Shown: piece by piece, positions 1-8,901 of the stretch
Position numbering within the stretch: the stretch's first letter is position 1
How the letters are laid out: each line of letters opens with the position of its first letter
Source of the DNA: Butyrivibrio sp.
Lineage (GTDB): Bacteria; Bacillota_A; Clostridia; Lachnospirales; Lachnospiraceae
Length of the DNA: 24,569 nucleotides
Assembly: GCF_024699075.1 (NCBI RefSeq)
Contig: NZ_JAILQF010000371.1
Location: forward strand, 1-24,569
Reading direction: 5' to 3'
The notes under the pieces: generated by a model
The model's input: the letters and a program-made list of their open reading frames with translations, nothing else
Database searches by the model: none
What the model was told of the DNA's origin: nothing
Made by a program: the position numbers and the translations under genes

Positions 1-425
1 ATTCAGAGGGTGTTTACACTTTAGCTGCTGATCAAACAGCCGATAATGTAACTGATGATATTGTTACATCTTCAGAAGGTACAATCCAGATCAAGGGTCT
101 TGATTCAGGTGTTTACTACCTTAATGAGACACAGGCTAAAGCCGGTTACAACATGCTTACAGATATGATCAAGATTTCAATTGCTGGAACAGTAGATACA
201 ACTAGCAATTCAGCAGTAGGAACAATTACAGCAGCTTATGGTGAGGATGGCACAGCAGTTGTTGGAAGCGTTTCTGTTAATGATAACGTTCTTTACGTAG
301 TTAATACAACAGGTGCATATCTTCCTTCAACAGGTGGTATGGGTACAACAATGTTCTACCTTGTAGGTGGAGTACTCATCCTTTCAGCAGTAGCTGCATT
401 CATCGTTAAGAGAAAAGCTGCATAA
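1..425 (+). CDS. Major pilin subunit, C-terminal part (LPSTG-anchored, SpaA-like)
   Basis: The reading frame is open from position 3, so the gene starts before the window and only about 140 C-terminal residues are visible. They show an E-box-like stretch (YYLNETQAKAGY, 114-149), the element that holds the catalytic Glu of isopeptide-bonded SpaA/Cna_B pilin domains. After it come a sortase motif LPSTG (321-335), a hydrophobic segment and the basic tail KRKAA. This is the classic cell-wall sorting signal. In the known family such a subunit is polymerised by a class C sortase, and one is encoded 97 nt downstream. I infer that this is the shaft pilin because of its position directly before that sortase. 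The pilin motif and the polymer tip protein cannot be checked because the N-terminus lies outside the window. Confidence 0.85.
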   Translation, partial: SEGVYTLAADQTADNVTDDIVTSSEGTIQIKGLDSGVYYLNETQAKAGYNMLTDMIKISIAGTVDTTSNSAVGTITAAYGEDGTAVVGSVSVNDNVLYVVNTTGAYLPSTGGMGTTMFYLVGGVLILSAVAAFIVKRKAA

Positions 426-472
426 TAGTAAGTAGTATTTGATTTTGATTCAGAACGGGATATAACCGTTGT

Positions 473-500
473 CTTCATTGCCTGTCACAGGGCAATGAAG
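473..500 (+). other. Intergenic hairpin between major pilin and pilin sortase
   Basis: A perfect 10-bp inverted repeat (CTTCATTGCC at 473-482, GGCAATGAAG at 491-500) encloses an 8-nt loop. It sits 48 nt after the pilin stop and 23 nt before the sortase start. No T-run follows, so it does not look like an intrinsic terminator. It could stabilise the upstream pilin mRNA or mark a processing site that separates high pilin from low sortase expression. Confidence 0.55.
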
Positions 501-522
501 AAATTGGCAAAAGAGGTAGCGA

Positions 523-1353
523 ATGATCAAAAAAATAAAAGAACATTTTTCCACAGTTTTTTTCGCTGCAGTTCTTATTGTCGGCTTGTGTATATTTTTG
601 TACCCATCAGTCAGTAATTACATCAATGGTCTGCAGCAGTCTAAAGCTATAGCAGATTATAATGTTGCTTTGGAAAGTCTTACTGAAGAAGACTACTCTG
701 CTTTTTGGGATGCTGCAATAGCATATAATGAAGAGCTTGCATCAGGAGTTATGGATTTTAATCTTACTGATGAAGAGATGGAAGAGTACAATAGCATCCT
801 TGATCCTACAGGAACAGGTATTATAGGTTATCTGGAGATAGAAAATATAGGCGTATATCTTCCTATATATCATGGAGTTGAAGAGTCAGTTCTTACGGTA
901 GGAATTGGTCACCTTCCTGGAACATCTTTTCCTACAGGTACACTTTCAACACATACTGTTCTTTCAGGACATAGAGGACTGCCATCTTCAGAACTTCTTA
1001 CAAATCTTGATCAGATGATAGAGGGAGATACTTTTCTTCTTCATATAATGGATCAGGTATTTGCTTATGAAGTTGATTCTATTAATATAGTGCTTCCTAA
1101 TGAGACGGAGAGTCTTTGCATATATGATGGAGAAGACTATGTGACACTTGTTACATGTACACCTTATGGTGTAAATACACATCGTCTTTTAGTAAGAGGA
1201 AAAAGAGTAGATTATGACGAAGAGTCAAGGCTTATTATAACGGCTGATGCTACGACATATAGTACATTTACAGTGTCTATGTTTATCGCAGTACCGATTC
1301 TTGTGATCATATTTATTATATTTATGATTAGAACATCAAAGCGATTTAGGTGA
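523..1353 (+). CDS. Class C (pilin-polymerising) sortase
   Basis: This 276-residue membrane transpeptidase should join pilin subunits through their LPxTG threonine. It has an N-terminal membrane segment (about residues 11-33) and a second one at the C-terminus (about 249-268) followed by a basic tail. This two-anchor plan is typical of class C sortases. The catalytic residues are visible: His150 in LSGHRG, Cys212 in TLVTCTPYG, and Arg221 in NTHRLLVRG. The LDPTG.GIIGYLEI segment (about 93-106) matches the conserved stretch at the start of the sortase core. A canonical DP(F/W) lid motif is not obvious. The start is an ATG preceded by GAGG. It lies between two pilin genes, and its stop is 13 nt before the next start, so the genes are probably co-transcribed. 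Confidence 0.92.
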   Translation: MIKKIKEHFSTVFFAAVLIVGLCIFLYPSVSNYINGLQQSKAIADYNVALESLTEEDYSAFWDAAIAYNEELASGVMDFNLTDEEMEEYNSILDPTGTGIIGYLEIENIGVYLPIYHGVEESVLTVGIGHLPGTSFPTGTLSTHTVLSGHRGLPSSELLTNLDQMIEGDTFLLHIMDQVFAYEVDSINIVLPNETESLCIYDGEDYVTLVTCTPYGVNTHRLLVRGKRVDYDEESRLIITADATTYSTFTVSMFIAVPILVIIFIIFMIRTSKRFR

Positions 1354-1366
1354 TTTGAGGGTTAAT

Positions 1367-2473
1367 ATGGAAAAGAAGTACAAAGTTATCAAAAGAATGA
1401 TCAGTCTAATAATGACAATGTTCATTATTACTGTTATATTCGCAGCTAGAACCAGTGTTCTGGAAGCCAGAAACAGGATTGATACATCCAAAAAGGGGAC
1501 ACTGAGATTATCCTACAGTTGTGATATAACTGAAGATAATATTAATAATCCCACACCTGTAACAGGGGTTACAATACATCTTTATCGCGTTACTTCTGTA
1601 AATGAAGGCGGTGAATTTGCATGGCTTTCACCCTATACAGATATTTCAGAGATAAGTTCTGTTGAAGTGAATAGTATTTCAGATGCAGATACCTGGAACA
1701 GCCTTGTTACTCCGGTAAAAACATATATATATTCAAATGGAATTTCTGATGATGCTACAGGTTCATCTGATTCTGATGGAATTGCTACAATAAGTAATCT
1801 TGATCTTGGAATATATCTGGTAGTAACGGATACACTTGTAGATGATTCAAATAACTGCACTTATACTTTTACTCCATTTTTTACTTCAATACCGACAATA
1901 GATCCTGAAACAGATACATGGGTATATGATAACGGCCAGGAATATGTAGTGGATGTAACAGCCAAATGTGAATATTATCTTAACCCTGTTTCTGTAGACT
2001 ATGATATTTACAAAAACTGGGTAGATTATGATTCTGAACGTCCTTCATCAATTGAAGTAAAGATATATCTGGACGGAAGTTTATATAATACAGTCACTTT
2101 GTCATCATCAAATAGCTGGCACTATTCATGGTCGTATGAGGAAGGTCATAGCTGGACTATTTCTGAAACAGTGCCTTCAGGATATTCAGTATCCTATAGC
2201 CAAAGCGGCAATGTATTTACTTTGACTAATACAGGAACAGAGAATCCACCGGAATATCAACAGCCACCAACAACACCCACAACACCTGAAAATCCGGTGC
2301 AGCAGGTACTTGGTGCGGTAAGACTTGCTATAACAGAAGATGACACACCTGAGGTTTTGGGAGCAACAAGACTTCCTCAGACAGGTCAGATATGGTGGCC
2401 GGTATTTGTACTTGCACTTATAGGAATCGGATTTTTTGTTGCAGGATTTTTAAGCGACAGAAAAAAAGCTTAA
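1367..2473 (+). CDS. Minor pilin / surface protein with Cna_B domain and LPQTG anchor
   Basis: I place the start at the ATG at 1367, 368 residues, because GAGGG (1357-1361) sits 5 nt before it. An in-frame TTG at 1355 has no such site. An N-terminal signal or membrane segment (about residues 11-27) is followed by a first beta-rich domain and then a Cna_B-type domain. That domain begins near VSVDYDIYKNWVDYD and contains an E-box-like WTISETVPSGY and a closing FTLTNT. A Pro/Thr linker follows, with two copies of a VLGA.RL motif, then LPQTG (2372-2386), a hydrophobic stretch and DRKKA. In the family, such proteins are ancillary subunits, either the base or the adhesin of the pilus. The short gap after the sortase supports that role. 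Whether it forms internal isopeptide bonds cannot be proven from the sequence. Confidence 0.85.
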   Translation: MEKKYKVIKRMISLIMTMFIITVIFAARTSVLEARNRIDTSKKGTLRLSYSCDITEDNINNPTPVTGVTIHLYRVTSVNEGGEFAWLSPYTDISEISSVEVNSISDADTWNSLVTPVKTYIYSNGISDDATGSSDSDGIATISNLDLGIYLVVTDTLVDDSNNCTYTFTPFFTSIPTIDPETDTWVYDNGQEYVVDVTAKCEYYLNPVSVDYDIYKNWVDYDSERPSSIEVKIYLDGSLYNTVTLSSSNSWHYSWSYEEGHSWTISETVPSGYSVSYSQSGNVFTLTNTGTENPPEYQQPPTTPTTPENPVQQVLGAVRLAITEDDTPEVLGATRLPQTGQIWWPVFVLALIGIGFFVAGFLSDRKKA

Positions 2474-2510
2474 GATGGGGATCTTTGGCTGATAAGATAA
2501 TTACAATTTA

Positions 2511-2554
2511 AAGCGGGAAGGAGCGGGGAGCTTTCTTCTCGCTTGTTTTGCTTT
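2511..2554 (+). terminator. Rho-independent terminator after the pilin/sortase genes
   Basis: AAGCGGGAAGGAG (2511-2523) pairs with the TTTCTTCTCGCTT side (2532-2544), allowing some G-U pairs, which gives about 13 bp. A T-rich tail (GTTTTGCTTT) follows. It lies 38 nt after the minor pilin stop and would separate the pilus genes from the second sortase, or attenuate read-through into it. Confidence 0.6.
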
Positions 2555-2576
2555 AATTTAGAAATTGGAGAATATT

Positions 2577-3188
2577 ATGAAATTCACAAAAGGAAAAGTG
2601 ATGATGGCAATTGGACTTGTGTGTATCATAGGTGCAATGGCTTTTGTGGTCAGAAATTACAAAGAAAACAGTGAAGCCGGACAACTTGCGGATTCATATA
2701 TGTCTTCTATATTGGATCAGATTCCTGATTATGATGAAAAGATATCGGTTCCAACTGAAGGTGAGATGCCTGCCATAGATGTAGATGGACAAAGCTTTAT
2801 AGGTATTGTATCAATTCCATCACTTGATATAGAACTTCCAATCCAGCGTGACTGGTCATCTCAGAATGCCAAAATATCGCCATGCCGTTATAAGGGCTCA
2901 GTTTATGAAAATAATCTTATAGTTGCAGGACATAATTATGACAGGCATTTTGGAAGACTAAAAAATCTTGTAAGCGGTGATACCATAATAATCACTGATG
3001 TAAACGGACTTAGCTTTTACTATACAGTTACCTATACAGAGATAATAGATACTTATGACGTAGAGGCTATGGACGAAGGCGACTGGGATCTTACAGTATT
3101 TACCTGTACTATAGGCGGAGCAAGCCGTGTTACAGTCAGATGTGATTTTACGGGAAAAGTGGTTCAATCGGATTCAAATATCTTTTGA
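2577..3188 (+). CDS. Sortase, second class (class D/B-like), single N-terminal anchor
   Basis: The start is taken as ATG 2577 with GGAG at 2567-2570. An in-frame TTG at 2565 would overlap that site. The protein is 203 residues with one N-terminal membrane helix (about 8-25) and no C-terminal helix, unlike the class C enzyme upstream. The sortase core has catalytic His119 in VAGHNYDRHFG, Cys177 in FTCTIGGASR, and a following Arg (184 or 188). The small CTIGG..R active-site region resembles the single-anchor sortases of Clostridia annotated as class D or simply as sortase. Such enzymes attach finished pili or other LPxTG proteins to peptidoglycan. A role in anchoring the pilus base is therefore likely but inferred. 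A hairpin terminator separates it from the pilin genes. Confidence 0.85.
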   Translation: MKFTKGKVMMAIGLVCIIGAMAFVVRNYKENSEAGQLADSYMSSILDQIPDYDEKISVPTEGEMPAIDVDGQSFIGIVSIPSLDIELPIQRDWSSQNAKISPCRYKGSVYENNLIVAGHNYDRHFGRLKNLVSGDTIIITDVNGLSFYYTVTYTEIIDTYDVEAMDEGDWDLTVFTCTIGGASRVTVRCDFTGKVVQSDSNIF

Positions 3189-3208
3189 AAATATATATCA
3201 AAAGATAT
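3178..3208 (+). other. Hairpin overlapping the stop codon of the second sortase
   Basis: An 11-bp perfect inverted repeat (ATATCTTTTGA at 3178-3188, TCAAAAGATAT at 3198-3208) includes the TGA stop and has a 9-nt A/T loop. No U-run follows. It may be a weak terminator or an mRNA 3'-end stabiliser. Confidence 0.4.
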
Positions 3209-3240
3209 GTAAAATACTAGTCAAAGTGTTTGACATTATG

Positions 3241-3249
3241 TGTTATACT
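3241..3249 (+). promoter_or_regulatory. Extended -10 promoter candidate
   Basis: TGTTATACT is an extended -10 element (TGn-TATACT). A TTGACA at 3230-3235 is too close to act as its -35, and the stretch 17 nt upstream is poor. Transcription would start near 3256 and give a 50-nt leader before the ATG at 3306. The preceding hairpin makes a new transcription unit here plausible. Confidence 0.4.
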
Positions 3250-3305
3250 TAATCTGTTGCAGTATGTTTTATAAAGGCGGAATTTTGTTTAAAAGGAGCG
3301 AGATT

Positions 3306-3851
3306 ATGGCAGAGAATAAGACAGGCGACAAGATTAAAAAAATTAAAGACTCCTTGACGGAAGTGGCTCAGGACCTATCTGAACAGGCTAAACCTGTGAT
3401 TGATGATATCAAGGATGCAACTAAGCCGGTTATTGAAAATGCACGTAAAAGTGCTGAACCTTATGTGGAGAATATCAAATCCAAAGCACAGCCTATTTTG
3501 GATGATACCAAAAAGAAGGCCGATCCATATCTTAAGAAGGCTAAAAAGGCAGCAGAACCTGCAGCTAAAAGCCTTAAAGAAGGTACTGAGAAAGCCAGAA
3601 AAGCTGCAAAATTTGTTAGTGATGATATAGCTCGTCAGGTTGTTTCTAGAAATGAAAAAGATGAAGTATATATCCAGTACAAGGATACTGAAGTTCGCAC
3701 AACAGATATTCTTGAAAAGGCAAGAGCAAATTATGTTGCTAATGGACATAAGTTGACCGATATAAAAGAAGTACAGGTATACGTTAAGCCTGAAGATAAT
3801 AAGGCTTATTATGTTGTCAACCATAAGGATATCGGTAAATTTGAATTATAA
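3306..3851 (+). CDS. DUF6465-like protein with seven 11-residue amphipathic repeats
   Basis: ATG 3306 is preceded by AAGGAG, which makes it a much better start than the upstream in-frame codons. The protein is 181 residues. Residues 27-103 consist of seven consecutive 11-residue units of the form xAxPxxxxxKx (for example QAKPVIDDIKD, ATKPVIENARK, SAEPYVENIKS). Proline is conserved at position 4 in the first six. Such 11-mers form amphipathic helices in apolipoproteins, synuclein and LEA proteins. The C-terminal globular part (about 115-181, containing EVRTTDILEKARANYVANGH) resembles DUF6465, a family of unknown function in Lachnospiraceae. That assignment is from memory, not from a search. 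There is no signal peptide or membrane helix, so it is probably cytoplasmic and may lie on the membrane surface or bind a polyanion. Confidence 0.75.
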   Translation: MAENKTGDKIKKIKDSLTEVAQDLSEQAKPVIDDIKDATKPVIENARKSAEPYVENIKSKAQPILDDTKKKADPYLKKAKKAAEPAAKSLKEGTEKARKAAKFVSDDIARQVVSRNEKDEVYIQYKDTEVRTTDILEKARANYVANGHKLTDIKEVQVYVKPEDNKAYYVVNHKDIGKFEL

Positions 3852-3880
3852 TTAAAAAGACATCTGAGGATAAACAGATA

Positions 3881-4234
3881 ATGGATGACAATATTCAGGA
3901 TGTAAGACCTATACAAAAGCACACTTTTTTTAACTTCAATCATTATAATTATGGTGAAGCATTCTTTGGTAGTTATAAGGGAATGAGATACAGGCTGGCA
4001 AGAGATCCTCTTGCAAATGTTATTTTTATTCCTGTTGATCAAAGAGGTGAGGCAAAGCTTGTTGCTACTGTATGGCCGGAGCCATATGCATATGGTCAGA
4101 CAGACCCATCTAAAATGACTACATGTGAGTTTGAATTCACTGAAGATGGATTTGATCAGGCTGTTTCATGGTTCAATGATCAATATGAAAAGCGTATTGA
4201 TGAGTGGAATTCAGATCATAACATAATTGACTGA
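3881..4234 (+). CDS. Small conserved-looking protein of unknown function
   Basis: I do not recognise this family. The 117-residue product is soluble, has no signal peptide or helix long enough for a membrane, and is rich in aromatic residues (FFNFNHYNYGEAFFG near the start, WPEPYAYGQ in the middle). The second half (TTCEFEFTEDGFDQAVSWFNDQYEKR) reads like a beta strand followed by an amphipathic helix. Its start lies 29 nt after the previous stop with only a loosely spaced GAGG, and its stop is 20 nt before the dGTPase-like gene. It may therefore be cotranscribed with both. Codon use looks like that of its neighbours, which supports a real gene. Confidence 0.7.
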   Translation: MDDNIQDVRPIQKHTFFNFNHYNYGEAFFGSYKGMRYRLARDPLANVIFIPVDQRGEAKLVATVWPEPYAYGQTDPSKMTTCEFEFTEDGFDQAVSWFNDQYEKRIDEWNSDHNIID

Positions 4235-4254
4235 TTCTACGGAATGGAGTTTAT

Positions 4255-5262
4255 TTGAAAATACGTGAAAATCTTGAAAAGCGGGAAGCTGAGACTTTAA
4301 GTCCTTATGCGGTTCTTAGCAGTAATTCCAAAGGACGTGAAAGAGACGAGGAACTTTGTGATATCAGACCATGCTTTCAAAGAGACAGAGATAGGATCCT
4401 CTATTCCAAATCGTTCAGAAGATTAAAGGATAAAACACAGGTCTTCCTTACACCTGATGGTGATCACTACAGAACAAGGATGACACATACTCTTGAAGTT
4501 GCGCAGAACGCACGAACAATAGCAAGAGCACTAAGATTAAATGAAGATTTATGTGAAGCCATCGCACTTGGACATGATCTTGGACATACTCCGTTTGGAC
4601 ATGCAGGTGAAAGGGCTTTAAATGCTGTGAGCCCATATGGATTCAGACATAATGAGCAGAGTCTCAGACTTGTGACCATGCTCGAAAAAGATGGCAAGGG
4701 TCTTAATCTTACATGGGAAGTAAGAGATGGCATTATAAATCACGAAATGGAGCTTACACCTGCTACTTTGGAGGGAAGAATTGTAAGACTTTCGGATAAG
4801 ATTGCCTATATCCATCACGATATGGATGATGCTATAAGGGGCGGTATATTATGTCCCGAAGATGTTCCGGAGAATATCAGCAAGATAGTAGGTAAGACTA
4901 ATGGAGAATGGCTTGATACCTTTATCCATGATATTGTTGAGAACAGCACAGACAAGGATGACATAAGAATGTCAGACGAAGTCTATGATGCGATGCTGGA
5001 ACTTCGTAAGTTTATGTTTGCAAGAGTTTATACAAATCCTGTTGCCAAAGGGGAAGAGGGCAAGGCAGTAGATCTTGTAAAAACTTTGTATGAATATTAT
5101 CTGCACCACGAAGACAGATTCCCCGGATATTTGAAGAATCTTCTTGAAAAGGGCGAGCCTATTGAGAAAGTTACCTGCGATTATGTCAGCTCAATGACTG
5201 ATCGTTTTGCGATAGCGCGCTATGAGGAGTTATTTGTTCCAAAATCGTGGTCAGTATATTGA
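4255..5262 (+). CDS. dgt: dGTPase-like HD-domain nucleotide triphosphohydrolase
   Basis: Enzymes of this family split deoxynucleoside triphosphates, classically dGTP, into the nucleoside and triphosphate. The start is a TTG at 4255, supported by GGAG at 4246-4249 at proper spacing; no ATG fits. The product has 335 residues, typical of the short Gram-positive branch. The HD metal site is visible: His78 (RMTHTLEV), His107-Asp108 (ALGHDLGHTPFGH), and Asp181 (RLSDKIAY). The segment SKSFRRLKDKTQVF (about 51-64) is the conserved N-terminal element of the family. It lies directly before dnaG, a neighbourhood that fits a role in dNTP balance or DNA replication. Exact substrate choice cannot be read from the sequence. 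Confidence 0.88.
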   Translation: MKIRENLEKREAETLSPYAVLSSNSKGRERDEELCDIRPCFQRDRDRILYSKSFRRLKDKTQVFLTPDGDHYRTRMTHTLEVAQNARTIARALRLNEDLCEAIALGHDLGHTPFGHAGERALNAVSPYGFRHNEQSLRLVTMLEKDGKGLNLTWEVRDGIINHEMELTPATLEGRIVRLSDKIAYIHHDMDDAIRGGILCPEDVPENISKIVGKTNGEWLDTFIHDIVENSTDKDDIRMSDEVYDAMLELRKFMFARVYTNPVAKGEEGKAVDLVKTLYEYYLHHEDRFPGYLKNLLEKGEPIEKVTCDYVSSMTDRFAIARYEELFVPKSWSVY

Positions 5263-5270
5263 ATGGGAGC

Positions 5271-5293
5271 TTCAAAGATTCTTTATCTTTGAA
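5271..5293 (+). other. Small hairpin between dgt-like gene and dnaG
   Basis: TTCAAAGAT (5271-5279) and ATCTTTGAA (5285-5293) form a perfect 9-bp stem with a 5-nt loop. No T-run follows, so termination is doubtful. It may be an RNA stabiliser or processing site in the 109-nt gap. Confidence 0.35.
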
Positions 5294-5371
5294 TAGTGAA
5301 TTAAAGCCGTAGAAGTACCTTAATGAATCTTTCAAACGGTTTTATTCCATGATCAAAACAAGAGGATAATA

Positions 5372-7156
5372 ATGCAGTTTACACCCGAGTTGATTGAAGA
5401 AATCCGCTCACGAAATGATATAGTGGATGTGATAGGACAGTATGTCCATCTCGAAAAAAAAGGATCGAACTATATGGGACTTTGTCCCTTTCATAATGAG
5501 AAATCACCTTCTTTTTCCGTGTCCAGGACTAAACAGATGTATCACTGCTTTGGATGCGGTGTTGGAGGAGATGTTTTTAGCTTTCTTCAAAGATATAACA
5601 GTCTGACTTTCCCGGAAGCAGTCAAAGAGCTTGCAGACAGAGCAGGAGTAGCTCTCTCGGCAGCAGATGATACAGAAGAAGCAAGAAGAGAACGATCTAA
5701 AAGGCAGATGCTATATGATATTAATAAAGAAGCTGCCAAGTACTACTTTTTCGAGCTAAGAGGACAAAGCGGAAAGGCCGGTCTTGAATACTTTCAAAAG
5801 CGTCAGCTAAGCAGCGAAACGATGCAGAAGTTTGGACTGGGCTATGCTCCTGTTGGATCAGGAATGCTTGTTAATTACCTTAGAAAAAAAGGTTATTCTG
5901 ACGAAATAATGATCCTTGCAGGCCTTGCATCACATGATGAAAAAAGAGGAACACATGATATATTCTGGAACAGAGTTATGTTCCCGATATTCGATATAAA
6001 TAACCGTGTTATAGGCTTTGGCGGACGAGTACTTGGAGATGCCAAGCCCAAATATGTTAATACCAATGATACGCCTATTTTCAACAAGAGAAGGAATCTT
6101 TACGGTCTTTCTTTTGCCAAGAATACAAAAGCAGGGCGTTTCATTTTGTGCGAAGGATACATGGATGTAATAGCAATGCATCAGGCCGGATTTACAGAAG
6201 CAGTTGCATCGCTTGGAACAGCCTTTACACAGGAACAGGCACAGCTTATCAAAAGATATACTCAGGAAGTATTATTATCCTATGATAGCGATGGCCCGGG
6301 AGTTAAAGCTGAACTTCGCGCAATACAGATATTGAAGGAAGCTGGTCTGAGAGGTAAAGCTCTTAACCTTGAGCCATATAAAGACCCTGACGAATTCATC
6401 AAAAACGAAGGCAGAGATGCCTTTGAAAGAAGGCTTCGTGATGCGGAGAATACATTTTTCTTTGAGATACGCATCATGGAACGGGATTTTGATATGACAG
6501 ATCCTGCCGGTAAGACTGCTTATTACAGAGCAGTCGCAAGGCGCCTTTGTGAATTTGAAGAAAGCCTCGAAAGAGAGAATTATATTCAGGCTACAGCGGC
6601 CAAGCTTTCAATACCGATAAATGATCTTAAGAATCTGGTCGTTTCGGTAGCTTCTGAGGGAATACCGACGAAGCATATAAATCAGGATATTAAGGTTAAT
6701 CAGAATCACAAAAAGAGGGATCCCATGGAGAATATCCTAAAGCCCCAACGAGTGTTGCTCACATGGATTGCTGAAGAACCTGATATTTATAAAATAGTAA
6801 AAAGATATATAAATCCTGACGACTTTACAGATGATCTTTATCGTAGAGTGGCTCAGAAAATGTTTGAAGGTCTTGACGCCGGACGATTTGTGGCTGCATC
6901 CATTGTCTCACTATTTCCGGATGATGAAGAGCAGCAGTCCAAAGTGTCTGAGATTTTCAACACCAGTCTGGTTAGAATAGAGACCAGGGAGGAAAAAGAG
7001 AAAGCTCTGCACGATATCATTTATGATATTAGCAGGATGTCTTATGAAAAGAAGAAAAGTGAGATACAGTACGGTGATGCAAACGCGCTTAAAACAATAG
7101 TAGACAGCAAAAAGAGGCTGGAAGAGCTGGCGCATAGTCGCATCGAACTTGACTGA
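5372..7156 (+). CDS. dnaG: DNA primase DnaG
   Basis: DnaG makes RNA primers at the replication fork. The 594-residue protein has the three expected parts. The N-terminal CHC2 zinc finger has Cys38, His41, Cys59 and Cys62 (CPFH...CFGC). The central catalytic TOPRIM core has Glu261 in CEGYMDV and the DSDGPG motif (Asp305, Asp307). A C-terminal helicase-binding-type domain starts near the sequence [16 protein letters not shown]. The N-terminus ([19 protein letters not shown]) is canonical. The ATG is preceded by AGAGG. The gene lies 56 nt before rpoD, the widespread dnaG-rpoD order of the macromolecular-synthesis operon; rpsU is not present here. Confidence 0.97.
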   Translation: MQFTPELIEEIRSRNDIVDVIGQYVHLEKKGSNYMGLCPFHNEKSPSFSVSRTKQMYHCFGCGVGGDVFSFLQRYNSLTFPEAVKELADRAGVALSAADDTEEARRERSKRQMLYDINKEAAKYYFFELRGQSGKAGLEYFQKRQLSSETMQKFGLGYAPVGSGMLVNYLRKKGYSDEIMILAGLASHDEKRGTHDIFWNRVMFPIFDINNRVIGFGGRVLGDAKPKYVNTNDTPIFNKRRNLYGLSFAKNTKAGRFILCEGYMDVIAMHQAGFTEAVASLGTAFTQEQAQLIKRYTQEVLLSYDSDGPGVKAELRAIQILKEAGLRGKALNLEPYKDPDEFIKNEGRDAFERRLRDAENTFFFEIRIMERDFDMTDPAGKTAYYRAVARRLCEFEESLERENYIQATAAKLSIPINDLKNLVVSVASEGIPTKHINQDIKVNQNHKKRDPMENILKPQRVLLTWIAEEPDIYKIVKRYINPDDFTDDLYRRVAQKMFEGLDAGRFVAASIVSLFPDDEEQQSKVSEIFNTSLVRIETREEKEKALHDIIYDISRMSYEKKKSEIQYGDANALKTIVDSKKRLEELAHSRIELD

Positions 7157-7212
7157 GGATCACACGTTACGGTTTTTTGGATAGGTGCATATTAACCCCG
7201 AGGGAGGAAAAA

Positions 7213-8901
7213 ATGAGTACCAGTAAGAAGACGCAGAGCTATGACAACAAAGAAGCTAAGAGTAAGACCTTGGCGGAAAAAACAAAGACAAGTAAAGCTA
7301 AGACAGAAAAAACAAAATCAGCCTCATCTAAAACTGCGGATAAGGCTGTAAAAAAGGAGCCAGAAGTGGCTAAAAATACTAAAACGCAAAAGAAGGAAGT
7401 AAAAGGTAAAGTGAGTCAGACCAAGGCAACTAAAGAAGAAAAAGAAGTTAAGGAAACAAAAGCTACTACAAAAACTAAAGTTTCTGCTAAGAAAGCTGCA
7501 GAAAAAGTTGAGAATAAAGAAGAGAAGGCTGCTAAAGAAGAGAAGGCTGTAAAAACTGCTAAGACTTCTAAAACTGAAAAAGCAGCTAAAGCAGAAAAAC
7601 CTGCAAAAGCAGCAAAAACAAAAGCAGACACTTCCGAAAAAGGAAGTCAGTCATCAAGTGAGCTTGATGAAGACGCTCAGGAAAAATTCAAGGTAAAGCT
7701 TAAAGAACTTCTTGCACTTGCAAAAAAGAAGAAGAATGTTCTTGAATATGACGAGATAAGCGATCAGCTCTCAGAACTAAATCTTAATGAAGACCAGCTT
7801 GATAGTGTACTTGAAGTACTTGAAAAGTCAGGAATCGACGTTCTTCGTATGTCAGAGGATACTGATGATATTCCTGTTGATGATGAAGACATAGATCTTG
7901 ACGATGAAGAAGAAGTCGATATGGAGAATATCGATCTCTCAGTTCCTGATGGTGTAAGTATAGAAGATCCTGTACGTATGTACCTTAAGGAAATTGGTAA
8001 AGTTCCGCTTCTTAATGCTGATCAGGAAATCGTTCTTGCACAGGATATGGAAAACGGTATGCTTGCTGAGCGTATTTTGAAAGCCAAGGATCGTGATTCT
8101 ATCGAGCTTAAGGATGATGAGAAAGCTATAGTAGAAGGCAAATCTGATGAAGAGCTTCAGGAACTTATTGATCTTGGTAATGATGCTAAGAATAAGCTTG
8201 CAGAAGCCAATCTTCGTCTTGTTGTTTCTATTGCCAAAAGATATGTTGGACGTGGAATGCTTTTCCTTGATCTTATCCAGGAAGGAAACCTTGGTCTTAT
8301 CAAGGCTGTAGAGAAGTTTGATTTCCGTAAAGGATTTAAGTTCTCCACATATGCAACCTGGTGGATCCGTCAGGCCATTACGAGAGCTATTGCCGATCAG
8401 GCAAGAACTATTCGTATACCTGTACATATGGTTGAGACAATTAATAAGCTCATTCGTATCAGCAGACAGCTTCTTCAGGAACTTGGCCGTGAGCCACTTC
8501 CGGAAGAAATTGCTAAAGAGATGAATATGCCTGTTGAAAGGGTACGTGAAATCCTTAAGATATCTCAGGAGCCAGTATCACTTGAAACACCTATTGGTGA
8601 AGAGGAAGATTCGCATCTTGGTGACTTCATTCAGGATGATAATGTACCTGTTCCTGCTGATGCAGCTGCATTTACTCTTCTTAAAGAGCAGCTTGTAGAG
8701 GTTCTTGGAACACTTACAGAAAGAGAGCAGAAGGTCCTTCGCTTAAGATTTGGTCTTGATGATGGAAGAGCTAGAACTCTTGAAGAAGTTGGTAAGGAAT
8801 TTAACGTTACTCGTGAGCGTATTCGTCAGATCGAGGCCAAAGCATTGCGTAAACTTCGTCATCCCAGCAGAAGCCGCAAGTTAAAGGATTACCTTGACTG
8901 A
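7213..8901 (+). CDS. rpoD: Primary sigma factor RpoD (SigA) with long Lys/Ala-rich N-terminal tail
   Basis: This is the housekeeping sigma factor of RNA polymerase. The start is ATG 7213 with AGGGAGG at 7201-7207; an in-frame TTG at 7177 lacks a site. The product is 562 residues, while most Firmicute SigA proteins have about 370. The extra length is mainly a low-complexity tail (residues 1-150) built of Lys, Ala, Thr and Glu. Then come a region 1.1-like segment (about 156-212) and an acidic linker (214-240). Region 1.2 ([11 protein letters not shown]), region 2 ([30 protein letters not shown] and [13 protein letters not shown]), region 3, and region 4 with the helix-turn-helix [24 protein letters not shown] follow. 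Between 1.2 and 2.1 there is also a 35-40-residue spacer. All core- and promoter-contacting regions look intact. Confidence 0.96.
   Translation: MSTSKKTQSYDNKEAKSKTLAEKTKTSKAKTEKTKSASSKTADKAVKKEPEVAKNTKTQKKEVKGKVSQTKATKEEKEVKETKATTKTKVSAKKAAEKVENKEEKAAKEEKAVKTAKTSKTEKAAKAEKPAKAAKTKADTSEKGSQSSSELDEDAQEKFKVKLKELLALAKKKKNVLEYDEISDQLSELNLNEDQLDSVLEVLEKSGIDVLRMSEDTDDIPVDDEDIDLDDEEEVDMENIDLSVPDGVSIEDPVRMYLKEIGKVPLLNADQEIVLAQDMENGMLAERILKAKDRDSIELKDDEKAIVEGKSDEELQELIDLGNDAKNKLAEANLRLVVSIAKRYVGRGMLFLDLIQEGNLGLIKAVEKFDFRKGFKFSTYATWWIRQAITRAIADQARTIRIPVHMVETINKLIRISRQLLQELGREPLPEEIAKEMNMPVERVREILKISQEPVSLETPIGEEEDSHLGDFIQDDNVPVPADAAAFTLLKEQLVEVLGTLTEREQKVLRLRFGLDDGRARTLEEVGKEFNVTRERIRQIEAKALRKLRHPSRSRKLKDYLD

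Noticed and set aside
3375..3824. A 149-codon open frame opposite the 11-mer repeat gene
   Set aside because: The hydrophobic, Phe-rich product simply mirrors the Lys/Glu-rich codons of the opposite strand and has no ribosome binding site.
7416..7631. Ala/Phe-rich minus-strand frame opposite the RpoD tail
   Set aside because: It is the complement of repetitive AAA/GCT/GAA codons and not an independent membrane protein.
7939..8427. A 162-codon open frame opposite rpoD
   Set aside because: It is antisense to the highly conserved sigma regions 1.2-2; its openness follows from codon bias of rpoD.
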